Of a stretch of 64,000 nucleotides of DNA, positions 1-9,106 are shown piece after piece. Source of the stretch: Sphaerolaimus hirsutus (lineage: Eukaryota > Nematoda > Chromadorea > Monhysterida > Sphaerolaimidae); contig OZ038453.1 in assembly GCA_964036195.1 (NCBI GenBank), positions 7,331,469 to 7,395,468 on the forward strand. The letters are read 5' to 3'. Every line of letters starts with the position of its first letter. Position 1 is the stretch's first letter. The translations under genes were made by a program, and so were the position numbers. The notes beneath the pieces are model-generated. The model did not search any database, was not told the origin of the DNA, and saw only the letters and a list, made by a program, of their open reading frames with translations.

Positions 1-561
1 ACCACTCCCCTACTATACACTATTCAATAATGTGAGATAAATGTGAAAAATTTCTAAAAAATTCTATTATTCTCTAAAAAACACCACCCCCCAATAGATG
101 GATGACAAAAAATTCACTTTTTGGAACTTTTTTATTAGACACTTGAAGAGCTGGTTTACGATGCTTTAAAGGGAAGGGTTTGATGTTTAAAGTTATGTAA
201 AGAACCATACCTCTAAAATGCAGGCATTGCAAAATTTACTTGGGGGGAATTTTAAAGTGTAAATTTTGTAAATTTTTGTTCCTGCAATGATGTCATTATG
301 ATGTCATAAAATTCACCCTAAGTAAATTTTGCAATGCAGGCATTTTAGAGGTGTGGTTCTTTACATAACTTTAAACATCAAACCTTTCCCTTTGAAGTAT
401 CGTAAACCATCCATTCAAGTTTCTAATAAAAAAGTTCCAAAAAGTGAATTTTTTGTCATCCATCTATTGCGGAGTGGTGTTTTTTAGAGAATAAGCTTTT
501 TTTTTGAGAAAATTTTCACATTAATCTCACATTATTGAATAGTGTACAGTAGGGGAGTGGT
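1..561. repeat. Long inverted repeat (foldback), centre near 281
   Basis: The first and last parts of this stretch are reverse complements of each other: the opening ACCACTCCCCTACT pairs with AGTAGGGGAGTGGT at 548-561, and the 217-245 block (AATGCAGGCATTGC) pairs with 320-347. The arms are imperfect but continuous, so the whole would fold into one hairpin. It may extend left of the window. The centre (CCTGCAATGA, TCATTATGA, TCATA) is shared with the foldback at 35229-36404, so both belong to one family. Confidence 0.85.
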
Positions 562-867
562 GTTGGTAACACAACCCCAAAATTTGAGATTTATACCCCT
601 CCTACAGCTCAGAAATCAGCGGGTGCCGGACCTGTTGTGGGACACCAAAAAAGCCACAAAAAAATTTGCACTTCGGGAGACCCACCCTTAGAAGGGTCGC
701 CGCGACCCCCCAAATTCATGCGAAGTAGAGGGGGGTTGCGCCAATATCTCCCCAAAATTTCAGCCTCTGGGGCGCCCTAGAACTGGGGATAGGATGTAAG
801 AAGTAAAACCAAAAAATGGGTGCCGGACGTGACCGGGAAGGTGTTTAGTTTTTTTCACCATTTAGTG
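562..867. other. No recognisable gene
   Basis: Unique-looking sequence with several short G runs (GGGGGTTGCG, GGGAGACCC). No open frame with splice signals and no repeat shared with the rest of the window was found. It may be the outer part of the flanking foldback element. Confidence 0.4.
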
Positions 868-875
868 GTTGTGCT

Positions 876-2270
876 CAGAGTTGGCAAAATCGCAGATAAA
901 AATAAAAATAAAATAAAAATAAAATGGAAAATTTAAGAATAAAATAAAATAAAATAAAATGGAAAATTTCAAAATAAAAATAAAAATTGTATAAAAATTC
1001 GAATTTTTGTAAAATTTTTGTAAAATTGTATAAAAATTCATATTTTTGTAAAATTGTATAAAACTTCATATTATTTGTTAAATATTTTTCTTGTTGCTTG
1101 AGTTTCTACCTGTTTATTCGTGGAACTGGGAGCGGTCCCAAGCTTTGTAAAGTCTCAAATGTCATGAAAAATGCCATGCAAAGTGTCAATTGTCATGGCA
1201 AATAACTAGTAAAGTGTCAATTGTCATGACAAAAATAAATTAAAGTGCCAATTGTCAAGCAAATTGTATCCAAATCTTATGTTTTATATCCAAATCTTCA
1301 CTTTTATCCAAATCTTCTGTATTGTATCCAGATCTTATGTTTTGTATCAAAATCTTACATTCTGTATCCAAATGTGGATACTTAAACATAAGATTTGGAT
1401 AGAAAAACCTAAGATTTGGTTATACAATTTACATTTTCCGTGACACTTGACATTTTGCATGACAATTGACACTACTTTACATTTGTCATGACAATTGACA
1501 CTTTGCATGACATTTTACAAATGTGCCCAGCACAGTCCAGGGGCCACTTCCGCAAAATAAGAAGTGAGAAGTGAAATGGCAAAGACGAAGTAAAAGCGCA
1601 AAGGCCAAGCCGCCACCTTCAGCCTTTCTGACTTTGCCTTTGCTCGATTACTTCGCCTTTGCCATTTCACTTCTCACTTCTCATTTTGCGGAACTGGCAC
1701 CAGTAGTCCTTTAAAAAATGCAAACCATTGTTATCAATAATGGTAAGTTTACACTTGCTGCTAGCTAACAATGTGGCCACACAAGCTAGTTTTCAACTGA
1801 AATTTTGAAAACTTGTAGATCTGCATTGAATGCATTTGAGTTTTCTAGAATGAGGTGCCCATCATCTACAGTTGACAGAGAGTAAAAACGACTTATTCTA
1901 GAAAACTCATTACGTTCAATGCTGATTTACGAGTTTTCAAAAAGGAACATTGAAAACTAGCTTGTGTGGCCACAATACCTACTGCATGCAACTTTTGTCA
2001 AGTAATGGAAAAATTTGTCACAAGTTTTTCATGTATAATGTCTAATGATGAAATTTTTCTGGCCTTGCATGCATGATTCTGATTTTTTGTAACATTTTTG
2101 TAAAATTAATGTATAATTTTTGTAAAATGGGTCATTGTATTTTATTAACGACTTTTGGGAATAAAATAAAATAAAATAAAATGAAAGAAGAATAAAATAA
2201 AAATAAAATAAAATTTTTATACAATTTTTATACAATTTTACTAAAATGAATTTTTATAAAACCAACCCTG
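876..2270. mobile_element. hAT-like non-autonomous element, copy 1
   Basis: The element begins CAGAGTTGGCAAAAT and ends ACCAACCCTG, so its ends are short inverted repeats of the CAGGGTTGG type. It is flanked by a perfect 8-bp direct repeat GTTGTGCT (868-875 and 2271-2278), the target duplication length of hAT transposons. Both subterminal regions are very AT-rich (repeated AAAATAAAATAAAATGG). The core (about 1118-1545) contains repeats with TGTCATGCAAAGTGTCAATTG and ATCCAAATCTTATG words, shared with the copy at 40170-41203. There is no transposase. Confidence 0.85.
1548..1692. repeat. Short inverted repeat inside the hAT-like element
   Basis: TTCCGCAAAATAAGAAGTGA at the left pairs with TCACTTCTCATTTTGCGGAA at the right, and the pairing continues inward (AAATGGCAAAG with CTTTGCCATTT). 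It is a compact hairpin of about 145 bp. Related AAGTGAAATGGCAAG-type words recur near 60640-60710. Confidence 0.75.
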
Positions 2271-2405
2271 GTTGTGCTACTTCACTGCTTGTGCTTATTT
2301 GATTATAGAACTTCGCCAAAATAAAGTTTCCCGTCTATTTACGAACTTGGACCATCTGTGTAACATTACTAACAGCCAATTATAAGTAAATTAAATTAAC
2401 AACAG

Positions 2406-2815
2406 TCAACTGGTGATTAGTTCTGGCTCGATCGTGGGAAGTTGAGTGGCGAGCTAAGTGTAAAGTGTCAAATGTAAAGTCAAATGCAAAGTAGTGTCAA
2501 ATGCAAAGTAAAGTGTCAAATGTAAAGTCAAATGCAAAGTAAAGTGTCAAATGTGTATCCAAATCTTATTTTTTGGTATCCAAGTCTCATATTTTTGTAT
2601 CCAAATCTTACTTTATGACATGAAATTTGGATAAATAACATAAGATTTGGATACCAAAAATAAGATTTGGATACACAATTGACACTTTACATTACATTTG
2701 GCACTTGACTTTACACTTTACTCTACATTTGACACATTACTTTGCATTTGACTTTACATTTGACACTTGACTTTACACTTTACAGGGCTTGGGACTGCCG
2801 CCAGGAGCATGTCAG
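2406..2815. repeat. Degenerate copy of the CAGTCCC/TGTAAAATG repeat family
   Basis: This stretch is an imperfect inverted repeat of AAAGTGTCAAATGTAAAGTC words with a central ATCCAAATCTTA block, ending in TTTACAGGGCTTGGGACTGCC at 2780-2801. That right end matches the terminal inverted repeat of the intron-forming elements in gene 1. The left end is eroded. No coding potential is seen. Confidence 0.55.
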
Positions 2816-3088
2816 ATCCCCACTGGGTTCTGGAGATAAGATATTTATTTGCAATAAAAGGAGGTGTCATATTTATTTGCAATAAAATATAATTAAAATT
2901 TGTCATTTTCCATTACTTTTTATGTCTTGGCATTTACATTTCTGCAAGGCATTTTACAGGCTCTCAAAGTGTATCAAGTTCAATTTCGATGAGGTTTCCA
3001 TCATAAATATATCAAAAAAAGAAAAAAAATCACAAATTAACATTTTTTTTTAAATATGGAAGCGATATCCCAGCTCATAATCCAATCA

Positions 3089-5718
3089 TTACAAGCGACA
3101 TATAGTTTGATAGCTATCATTACAATATTCATCATATCGATGTCGTTCATCTTCAATTTCTTCACAATTGTGGACCCCTTCAAAGTAACACTTATTTGAC
3201 AAATTCTTATCTCCAGGAATCTTCACGTTGGTAAACCAGCCCCTGGAATTTACACCCACAACACATGTGATTTCCTTGTCCTGGTTGGCTGGTGGTTTTG
3301 GATCGCCTCTCATAGTGACCTTCAAACCTGCAAATTGCCTGTGAAGTGCCCGGTGATCAGGCTTGATCAGGCTCTGAAGTGTGATCACGAGAGGCACTTC
3401 CAACCGCTTCAGTGCACTTCACGAGCATTTTATTTGCAGTGATCGTTAATCATGTATGTGCATTGTATGCATGATGCCATGATGTACATCATTCAAGAGG
3501 GGAGGGTATTTTTTCCCCAGCTCGAAAACACCTCGGGTATTTCGAGGGGGAGGGTTAATTCAAAAGGGGGGGGATTTCGAGTAAATACGGTAATATGCTC
3601 AACTAAAAAATTTTAAAGCCATTTCTTACCTCCACACTTGGGATGGTTGATGGTATTGGGAGGGTATCCTCCAGGCACATCAAATTTCTCTATTTTGAGC
3701 ACGTCCCCAGGCTGCAACAAATTTTCAGTAACGTTTTATACCAGTCAAGTAAACATGGTGATGTAAGTAACTGACATAGGTAAACTATGTGATAGAAAAG
3801 TGCCATGACAAAATGTCCAAGTGAAATGTGGTGCTGTGCACCAACATATTTACAACTATTTACCTGGCTGGTATAAAATACATGGCCAGAATAGCACCAT
3901 GTGAATGGAAGTGTGAAATGCGTTGAGAATGCATTTACACATTTCACACTCAATGCGTTTCACAGAATGGTAACCATGGTTAGGGTGTCAACTTTCCGTT
4001 TTCCGTTTCCGCTTTCCGCAGGCATATTTTTTTCCGTTTTCGTTCCGTTTTCCGGCTAGTGCAAAGTTCTTCCTTTTCCGTTTTACGTTTCCGTTTTCCG
4101 CTTTCCAAATATTTTTTACCATTTCCGGTTTTCATAACAAAATTTTTTTGTAAACACTGTAGTCACCACGGTGCTTTTCAAAGGAAGCAATGCCATGGCC
4201 CAATTCTGTCACTAGCTGTGGTGAAACGAAACAAACACATTCCGTCCCAGCTGGGTGCGGGATGCAGGGCACACCACTGTCCATGGTGCCCACCCACTGG
4301 CCAGTGGCGCAGTCGCAGTCAATCCGGCAGCTCAGATCCCAGAAATGAAGCCACGATTTTGGCACACACCTGGGAGCAGTCCCAGACCCTGTAAAATGTC
4401 AAATGGCATGCAAAGTGTCATGTGAATGGTTTGCCATTTTACCAAGCATTCTACATGACTTTTGACACTTTGCATGACATTTAACATTTAACAGGGCATT
4501 TTACAGGGTCTGGGACTGGCACCTGCCAGTCACTCTGGCTATAGTCACTTTGGGCCCACGCGTGTGGTTCCCAGCTGGCAATCTGCAGTTTTGGTAGTCT
4601 ATGGTTGTAGTTTTGGGGCCAGTAGTTGTGGGGCCAGTAGTTGTGGGGCCAGTAGTTGAAGGGCCAGTAGTTGTGGGCCCAGTAGTTGTGGGGCCAGTAG
4701 CTGAAGGGCCAGTAGTTGTGGGGCCAGTAGTTGGAGGGCCAGTAGTTGTGAGGCCAGTAGTTGAAGGGCCAGTAGTGGTGGGGCCAGTAGTTGAAGGGCC
4801 AGTAGTTGTAGGGCCAGTATTTGTGGGGCCAGTAGTTGAAGGGCTAGTAGTTGTGGGGCCAGTAGTTGAAGGGCCAGTAGTTGAAGGGCCAGTAGTTGTA
4901 GGGCCAGTAGTTGTGGGGCCAGTAGTTGTAGGGCCAGTAGTTGTAGGGCCAGTAGTTGTAGGGCCAGTAGTTGTGGGGCCAGTAGTTGAAGGGCCAGTAG
5001 TTGTGGGGCCAGTAGTTGAAGGGCCAGTAGTTGTGGGGCCAGTAGTTGAGGGGCCAGTAGTTGAGGGGCCAGTAGTTGTGGTGTCAGTAGTTGTGGGGCT
5101 AGTAGTTGTGGGGCTAGTAGTTGTGGGGCCAGTAGTTGAAGGGCCAGTAGTTGAGGGGCCAGTAGTTGTGGGGCCAGTAGTTGTGGGGCCAGTAGTTGTG
5201 GGGCCAGTAGTTGTGGGGCTAGTAGTTGTGGGGCCAGTAGTTGTGATAGTGCTGGTGGCCCTGGGGGCAGTGTCAGACCCTGTTAAAGACCCACTAAAGT
5301 GTAAACAACTTAATGTAAAATGATAATGTAAAATGTCATATTTATTCAAATCTTATTGTATTGCATCCAAATCTTGTGTTGTTGCATCCAAATTCTACTT
5401 TATCAATAAGATTTACAGATGACACTTAACATGGTGTTTAACATAACACATGACATTTTACAGGGTCTTTTACACTTTACAAGGTTTTTTACATGGTGTG
5501 GGACTGGCGCCTGGTTGTTCCAGTGCTTGTGTTCATTCTGATTGTGTCTATGATGATAGGTAAATCTGTAAAGCAATATTACACTTGTGAGTCGTGTGTG
5601 TGGCTGTTAAAACAACATGGTTTGAAGAGGTACACTCACCTCTAGGAACATATTTTGCGGCTACATCTAGACAATTATCTAGAGCAGTATATCGTTGACA
5701 GATTTGAATATTGTAGTT
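3089..5718 (-). CDS. Gene 1: secreted/mucin-like Cys-rich protein, 5' end missing
   Basis: Six exons were assembled by hand on the minus strand: 5640-5718, 5511-5565, 4523-5260, 4213-4369 (or 4294-4369), 3630-3711 and 3089-3327, with stop TAA at 3089-3091. Frames join perfectly (phases 1, 2, 2, 0, 1) and the total is a multiple of three. Exon 1 carries a CX8C module with the words ALDNC, like the last cysteine exon of genes 2 and 3. Exon 3 encodes about 42 repeats of TTTGP, a likely O-glycosylated mucin stalk. The last three exons give a Cys-containing C-terminal region (about 12 Cys; words DCDCATGQW, PPNTINHPKCG, ITCVVGVNSRGWF) that I do not recognise. Introns 2 and 3 are TIR elements; intron 2 begins GC instead of GT. 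The end of exon 4 is uncertain: CTA|gtgaca at 4213 or TGG|gtgggc at 4294, both in phase 0. Upstream exons, including the signal peptide, were not found. Function is unknown; a secreted or surface role is inferred from the composition and its relatives. Confidence 0.7.
3438..3590. mobile_element. TA-MITE fragment in the last intron of gene 1
   Basis: Right half of a member of the CCGTATTTCCTCGAAATACC family. It ends TTTCGAGTAAATACGG followed by TA at 3591-3592, and it contains the family's internal words (ATGATGTACATCATTC, GGGTATTTCGAGGGGG, GGGTTAATTC). The left half is missing. It lies inside the intron at 3328-3629. Confidence 0.75.
3977..4155. repeat. CCGTTTTCC-rich repeat in intron 4 of gene 1
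   Basis: Begins AGGGTGTCAACTTTCCG and consists of near-tandem CCGTTTTCCGTTTCCG words. It is shared with 29055-29710, 39486-40032 and 59459-59830. Its right end (AAATTTTTTTGTAAACAC) is a mutated version of the GTTGACACC terminus seen in the other copies. It lies in the intron between exons 4 and 5. Confidence 0.65.
4370..4522 (-). mobile_element. Intron that is a 153-bp TIR element (introner-like)
   Basis: On the minus strand the intron starts GTGCCAGTCCCAGACCCTGT and ends ACAGGGTCTGGGACTGCTCC then CAG. The two ends are inverted repeats with core CAGTCCCAGACCCTGTAAAA, so the whole intron is one mobile-element copy. The word CAGGTG occurs at both edges (GGCAG|GTGCC and CCCAG|GTGTG). If this is the target duplication, splicing at CAG|GTG on both sides removes the element plus one duplicate and restores the exon exactly. 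It joins exons in phase 2 and the frame stays open. Related copies lie outside genes at 7719-7826, 7878-8025, 31261-31356, 36812-36936 and 42507-42843. Confidence 0.8.
4523..5260 (-). repeat. 15-bp coding minisatellite (TTTGP repeats), exon 3 of gene 1
   Basis: About 42 tandem 15-bp units (plus strand AGTAGTTGTGGGGCC) between roughly 4610 and 5245, encoding Thr-Thr-Thr-Gly-Pro on the minus strand with Ser, Asn, Pro or Ala variants. The unit is a multiple of three, so copy-number change keeps the frame. The exon is bounded on each side by a TIR-element intron. The opposite strand is also open for 240 codons (VVVGP repeats), a by-product of the repeat. Confidence 0.9.
5261..5510 (-). mobile_element. 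Intron that is a 250-bp TIR element (introner-like, GC-AG)
   Basis: Minus strand: exon ...ACAACCAG, then GCGCCAGTCCCACACCATGT ... AACAGGGTCTGACACTGCCC then CCAG, then exon GGCCACC. The ends are diverged inverted repeats of the CAGTCCCAGACCC family and the interior carries the family's ATTTGGATGCAA and TGTCATG words. The flanking exons (5511-5565 and 4523-5260) join in phase 2 to give an open frame. The donor is GC, probably GT mutated to GC. CCAGG is repeated at both edges, a possible target duplication. Confidence 0.72.
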
Positions 5719-5819
5719 CTGTATATAAATAGCTAAATAAACATTCATCAGTGAAACTACATACTACTTCAATGAAGGACCATTTATGTAAATATATTCT
5801 GCTCAGTTCTTAAAATGTA

Positions 5820-5934
5820 TTCACATTTACCCTGAAAATTGTAAAATGTAAATAGATCCTAGAGTACTTTGTAAAAACACACATATACTTTAAAAAGTAC
5901 CCATACTCAACTGTATGTGTACTTTTGAAAAGTA
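5820..5934. repeat. GTAC-rich short palindromic repeat
   Basis: Words such as AAAAAGTACCCATACTC and GTGTACTTTTGAAAAGTACA fold on themselves. Similar GTAC-rich blocks occur at 10225-10380, 34395-34510, 39040-40110, 47433-47910 and 58690-59045. No gene is seen. Confidence 0.45.
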
Positions 5935-6250
5935 CATGTTTACAGAATCAGGCTGTCCGGGAAGGGCACATACAAACTGGGGTACACTGGGCACATACAA
6001 ATTTGCATGTGCCCAAACTTGGAAACATACTTTTTGTTTGCAGTTTGTTTGTGCCCAAACCACCGGGCACATGCATGTTTGTATGTTCCCGCGGCTGGGC
6101 ACATACATGCGCACCCGCGCATGTATGTTTCCAAAACGCGGGCACATACAATTTTTTAGAAATCTGTATGTTCCCCATTGCGGGCACATACATATTTTGA
6201 AGAAAAAAAACTTTTTAGATAACGAAAAAATGGGATATCAGCCGGGCACC
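5935..6250. repeat. Array of GGGCACATAC hairpins, copy 1
   Basis: The stretch is built from alternating direct and inverted copies of GGGCACATACA and TGTATGTTCCC/TGCATGTGCCC with short spacers, so many small hairpins can form. One end reads CAGGCTGTCCGGGAAGGGCA. The same end and structure recur inverted at 8690-9010. Several overlapping open frames here (61-112 codons) are products of the repeat. Confidence 0.7.
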
Positions 6251-7718
6251 TAAATTTACTCTGATTCATTCTCTAGGTAAATGAACGTGCATGGATGTGC
6301 GACGAAAAGTTTGGCTGAAAAATTGACAAAAAATAGAAGCGAGAATTGATAAATGAAACAACATAAATTGTGATAAATGCTGCACAATTTATCAAATAGT
6401 TATGCTAATAATAAGTCTATAACGACATAATTGTACACACAAAATGATTAGCAGCAATGAGCGAATCAATAACAGCTGACACTTCAATTCAAATCACACC
6501 CAAACGGAACGTATTTTATTTACTTTGAGTGGTGCCGCCATAGTTTGTTGTGCGTACATGGTGGCCCAAAAAGTATTTGGTCAACTCTTACGGAATTATT
6601 AACTAATACTGCAATAACTATCAGATCAAAGTAGTAATGATTGCAAAGCAAGTTTTGGAGATTCTAAAATGTTTTTGAAATTTGAAAATTTGGTATTTTT
6701 ATTTCTCCATCAGGACAAAATCTTACAAATCTTCACTTAAAAATCCATAAAACATCGGTGGATGAAAGAGTTCTCTGATCAAGCCATTTTTTGGGCCACC
6801 CCGCATCCACTGCCACTGCAATTTCACTATGGTGACAAATATGTAAAACATTTCGAACCACCCGGTAATAGTGATAGCAAATCATGTGAGTCAAAAACAC
6901 ACACTCGACAGACCACAAAGTATGCGCAGAATCCTACCATAATTTAATGAACAAAATCTTGTGATAAAATTTGTAATTAATTTTTCTATAGTGAAAACAA
7001 AATATTATGATGAAAAAACTTGTAAAATTTTTGGTTCATCATTCAGATGGGTTATGGTAGGTTTCCATACTAAGTGTGATGTCCGCCAAGTATATTTATT
7101 CACATGGAGCTGCAAAAGTCGATATCGATATTATCAAAGAATCAATACTTAAATTGGGTGGGAGGGGTGTTTGGCAGCAATATAGATGAACGGCTCAGTG
7201 CGATGGGATTTAGCGGCGGGGAAAAAATGCAGTGGCTACAGATACGCATGTGCCTCTAAAAGAAGAGCGCCGTTATATTTTATCATCGATTTTTTTACTT
7301 GCCATTTTATTTAGCAAAAATAAATTAGCGGCCGCCGTTTCATCTCAGCGCTAACCAACCCTCAAAGTTGAGGTGTATTTACTCGTGTGTAAATAGATTG
7401 GTGTGCATTTACTCAAATATATGTACAGATTCAATAGTGATTTTTAGTACGCATCCTATTTACTGCAAAATACATTGGACCACATTCTCATTGGGTTGCA
7501 GACCAATCTTAGGCAATGAGTGTGTTATTTCCTAGCCTATGTAGATACGCCGCGCTGCGCATGCGCGGCGATACGCAGCCATCGATGAATTCCGCCAAGT
7601 ATAAGAAAATGATACTTAAAAATTGGGAGAAATCGAAAGAAATTTTTAGGGACGTTGTAATCCTTTGCGTAATTTTGTTCCAGTCTCATGTTACCCTTCA
7701 GATGAATTTTGTCGTTTC
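6251..7718. other. No recognisable gene
   Basis: Mostly unique AT-rich sequence. GTCCGCCAAGTATATTTATTCA near 7080 resembles words at 54968, 58658 and 41311, suggesting an eroded dispersed repeat. A GC-rich patch with palindromic words (GCTGCGCATGCGCGGCG) lies at 7550-7570. No spliced coding frame could be supported. Confidence 0.35.
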
Positions 7719-7826
7719 CAGGGGGCAGTCCCCCAGACCCTGTAAAATTTTGACGAGAATTTTGTAAGACCCTGTGACACCTTGCATGTCATTTGACATT
7801 TTACAGGGTCTGGGACTGCCCCCTGG
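7719..7826. mobile_element. Short TIR element of the intron-forming family
   Basis: CCAGGGGGCAGTCCCCCAGA at the left pairs with TCTGGGACTGCCCCCTGG at the right; inside are GTAAAATTTTG and CATTTGACATTTTACAGGG. It has the same termini as the gene 1 introns but lies outside any recognised gene and lacks a GT at its plus-strand left edge. Confidence 0.75.
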
Positions 7827-7877
7827 ATAAGAAACACGTGCAGAAACACGGCAATGTGCCAGCAAAGTGTTTCTTAT

Positions 7878-8025
7878 CCAGGGGGCAGTCCCAAACCGTG
7901 TAAAATGTAAAATGTCATGCAAATATTAAAAGTCATGTGACTTTTGACACTTTGCAGGGCATTTCACACGACTTTTGACACTTTGCGTGAGATTTGACAT
8001 TGTACAGGGTCTGGGTGTGGCACCA
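7878..8025. mobile_element. Second TIR element of the intron-forming family
   Basis: Begins CCAGGGGGCAGTCCCAAACC and ends GGGTCTGGGTGTGGCACCAG, with TGTAAAATGTCATGC and CACTTTGCAGGG inside. The 50 bp separating it from the element at 7719-7826 begin ATAAGAAACAC and end GTGTTTCTTAT, an inverted repeat, so the two elements form a symmetrical pair. Confidence 0.7.
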
Positions 8026-8129
8026 GTAAGCCAGTGGTGGTCCAAACCATCATTGGATTAAAATCAAAATCTGAAATATAAATGAGGCGTCCATTTAAGG
8101 CTCAAAATTTGGTTTTTTCAAACTGAAGT

Positions 8130-8480
8130 TCAAGTGACAAGCCACAGTTCAATTAATTGCACAACAGTGCAGGAAATTTAATTGAGCAATTACCACTTTT
8201 GCAATTGCAATTAATACAATTGCTCAATCAAATTGCCTGCATTTGCTAAATTAAAACTCATGATATCCATGAAACATTTTAGTAATTGTAACTTAGCAAT
8301 TTAGAGCAATTAGAATTTTAGCGAATACAAATTGCTCAATTAATTACATGATTGAATGTGTGAAAAACACAATTAAATTGCCTGTGCTGTAGTGCAATTA
8401 ATTTGAGGATTGAATTTGCGATAATTACAATTCAATCTGCCATTAAATTACCAGCGCTGTAAATGATGCAATTAGGTATT
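8130..8480. repeat. AATT-rich inverted-repeat element
   Basis: ACAGTGCAGGAAATTTAATTG near 8166 pairs with CAATTAAATTGCCTGTGCTGT near 8370-8391, with many internal CAATTAATTG palindromes between them; a second diverged right end (ATTAAATTACCAGCGCTGT) follows at 8443-8461. Ends and any target duplication are unclear. Confidence 0.55.
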
Positions 8481-8689
8481 AAATTTATACCTTTAGCCAC
8501 GCTTGTTTATCAGATGATGTATAGAAAATAAGCGAAATTCTTAGACAGGTTATTGCCCATTTTAATTCATTTTAAATGTCCTGTCATTGCACCAAAATTT
8601 TTTTTCGATGATAAATGATACATTTTCAAGTATTTATCTGGCCGCGCTATTTATTCAGTGCAATGAAACAAAGTGGGGGGCAAACATAG

Positions 8690-9010
8690 TTCCAGTGTAT
8701 GTTTCCAGTGTATATTCCAGTGTATGTTTCCAAACACGGGCACATACAATTTTTAAAAGGTTTGTATGTTCCCGTAACTGGGCACATACACGTTTTTCTG
8801 AAATGTATGTGCCTGAAATTATGGGGAACATACACGCGTGTATGTTTCCAAGTGCGGGCACATGCATTTTTTCAAAAGTTGCATGTGCCCGAAGCTGGAA
8901 ACATACATCGATTTGATCATATGCATGTGCCCAAATATGGGGAACATACATACCGGGCACATGCAGGGGCACATATGTATGTGCCCCTCCCGGACAGCCT
9001 GTACAGAATA
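8690..9010. repeat. Array of GGGCACATAC hairpins, copy 2 (inverted)
   Basis: Same alternating GGGCACATAC / GTATGTTCCC / GCATGTGCCC hairpins as 5935-6250, in opposite orientation, ending GTGCCCCTCCCGGACAGCCT. Shared ends in two inverted copies imply a mobile unit with an internal hairpin array. Open frames of 62-126 codons here are repeat artefacts. Confidence 0.7.
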
Positions 9011-9106
9011 CCTATGTATTTTTTGTTGCTAAAATCACATTTTTTGTTGCTAAAATATGAAAATCATACCATTTTCTAACTACTGCATTTCCTTGAAATA
9101 ACCTTA

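Noticed and set aside
4601..5323. 240-codon plus-strand frame of VVVGP repeats
   Set aside because: It is the antisense of the TTTGP coding minisatellite; only the minus strand has splice-compatible neighbouring exons.
5915..6253. Cys/Gly-containing frames of 61-112 codons
   Set aside because: Five overlapping frames on both strands arise from the GGGCACATAC hairpin array.
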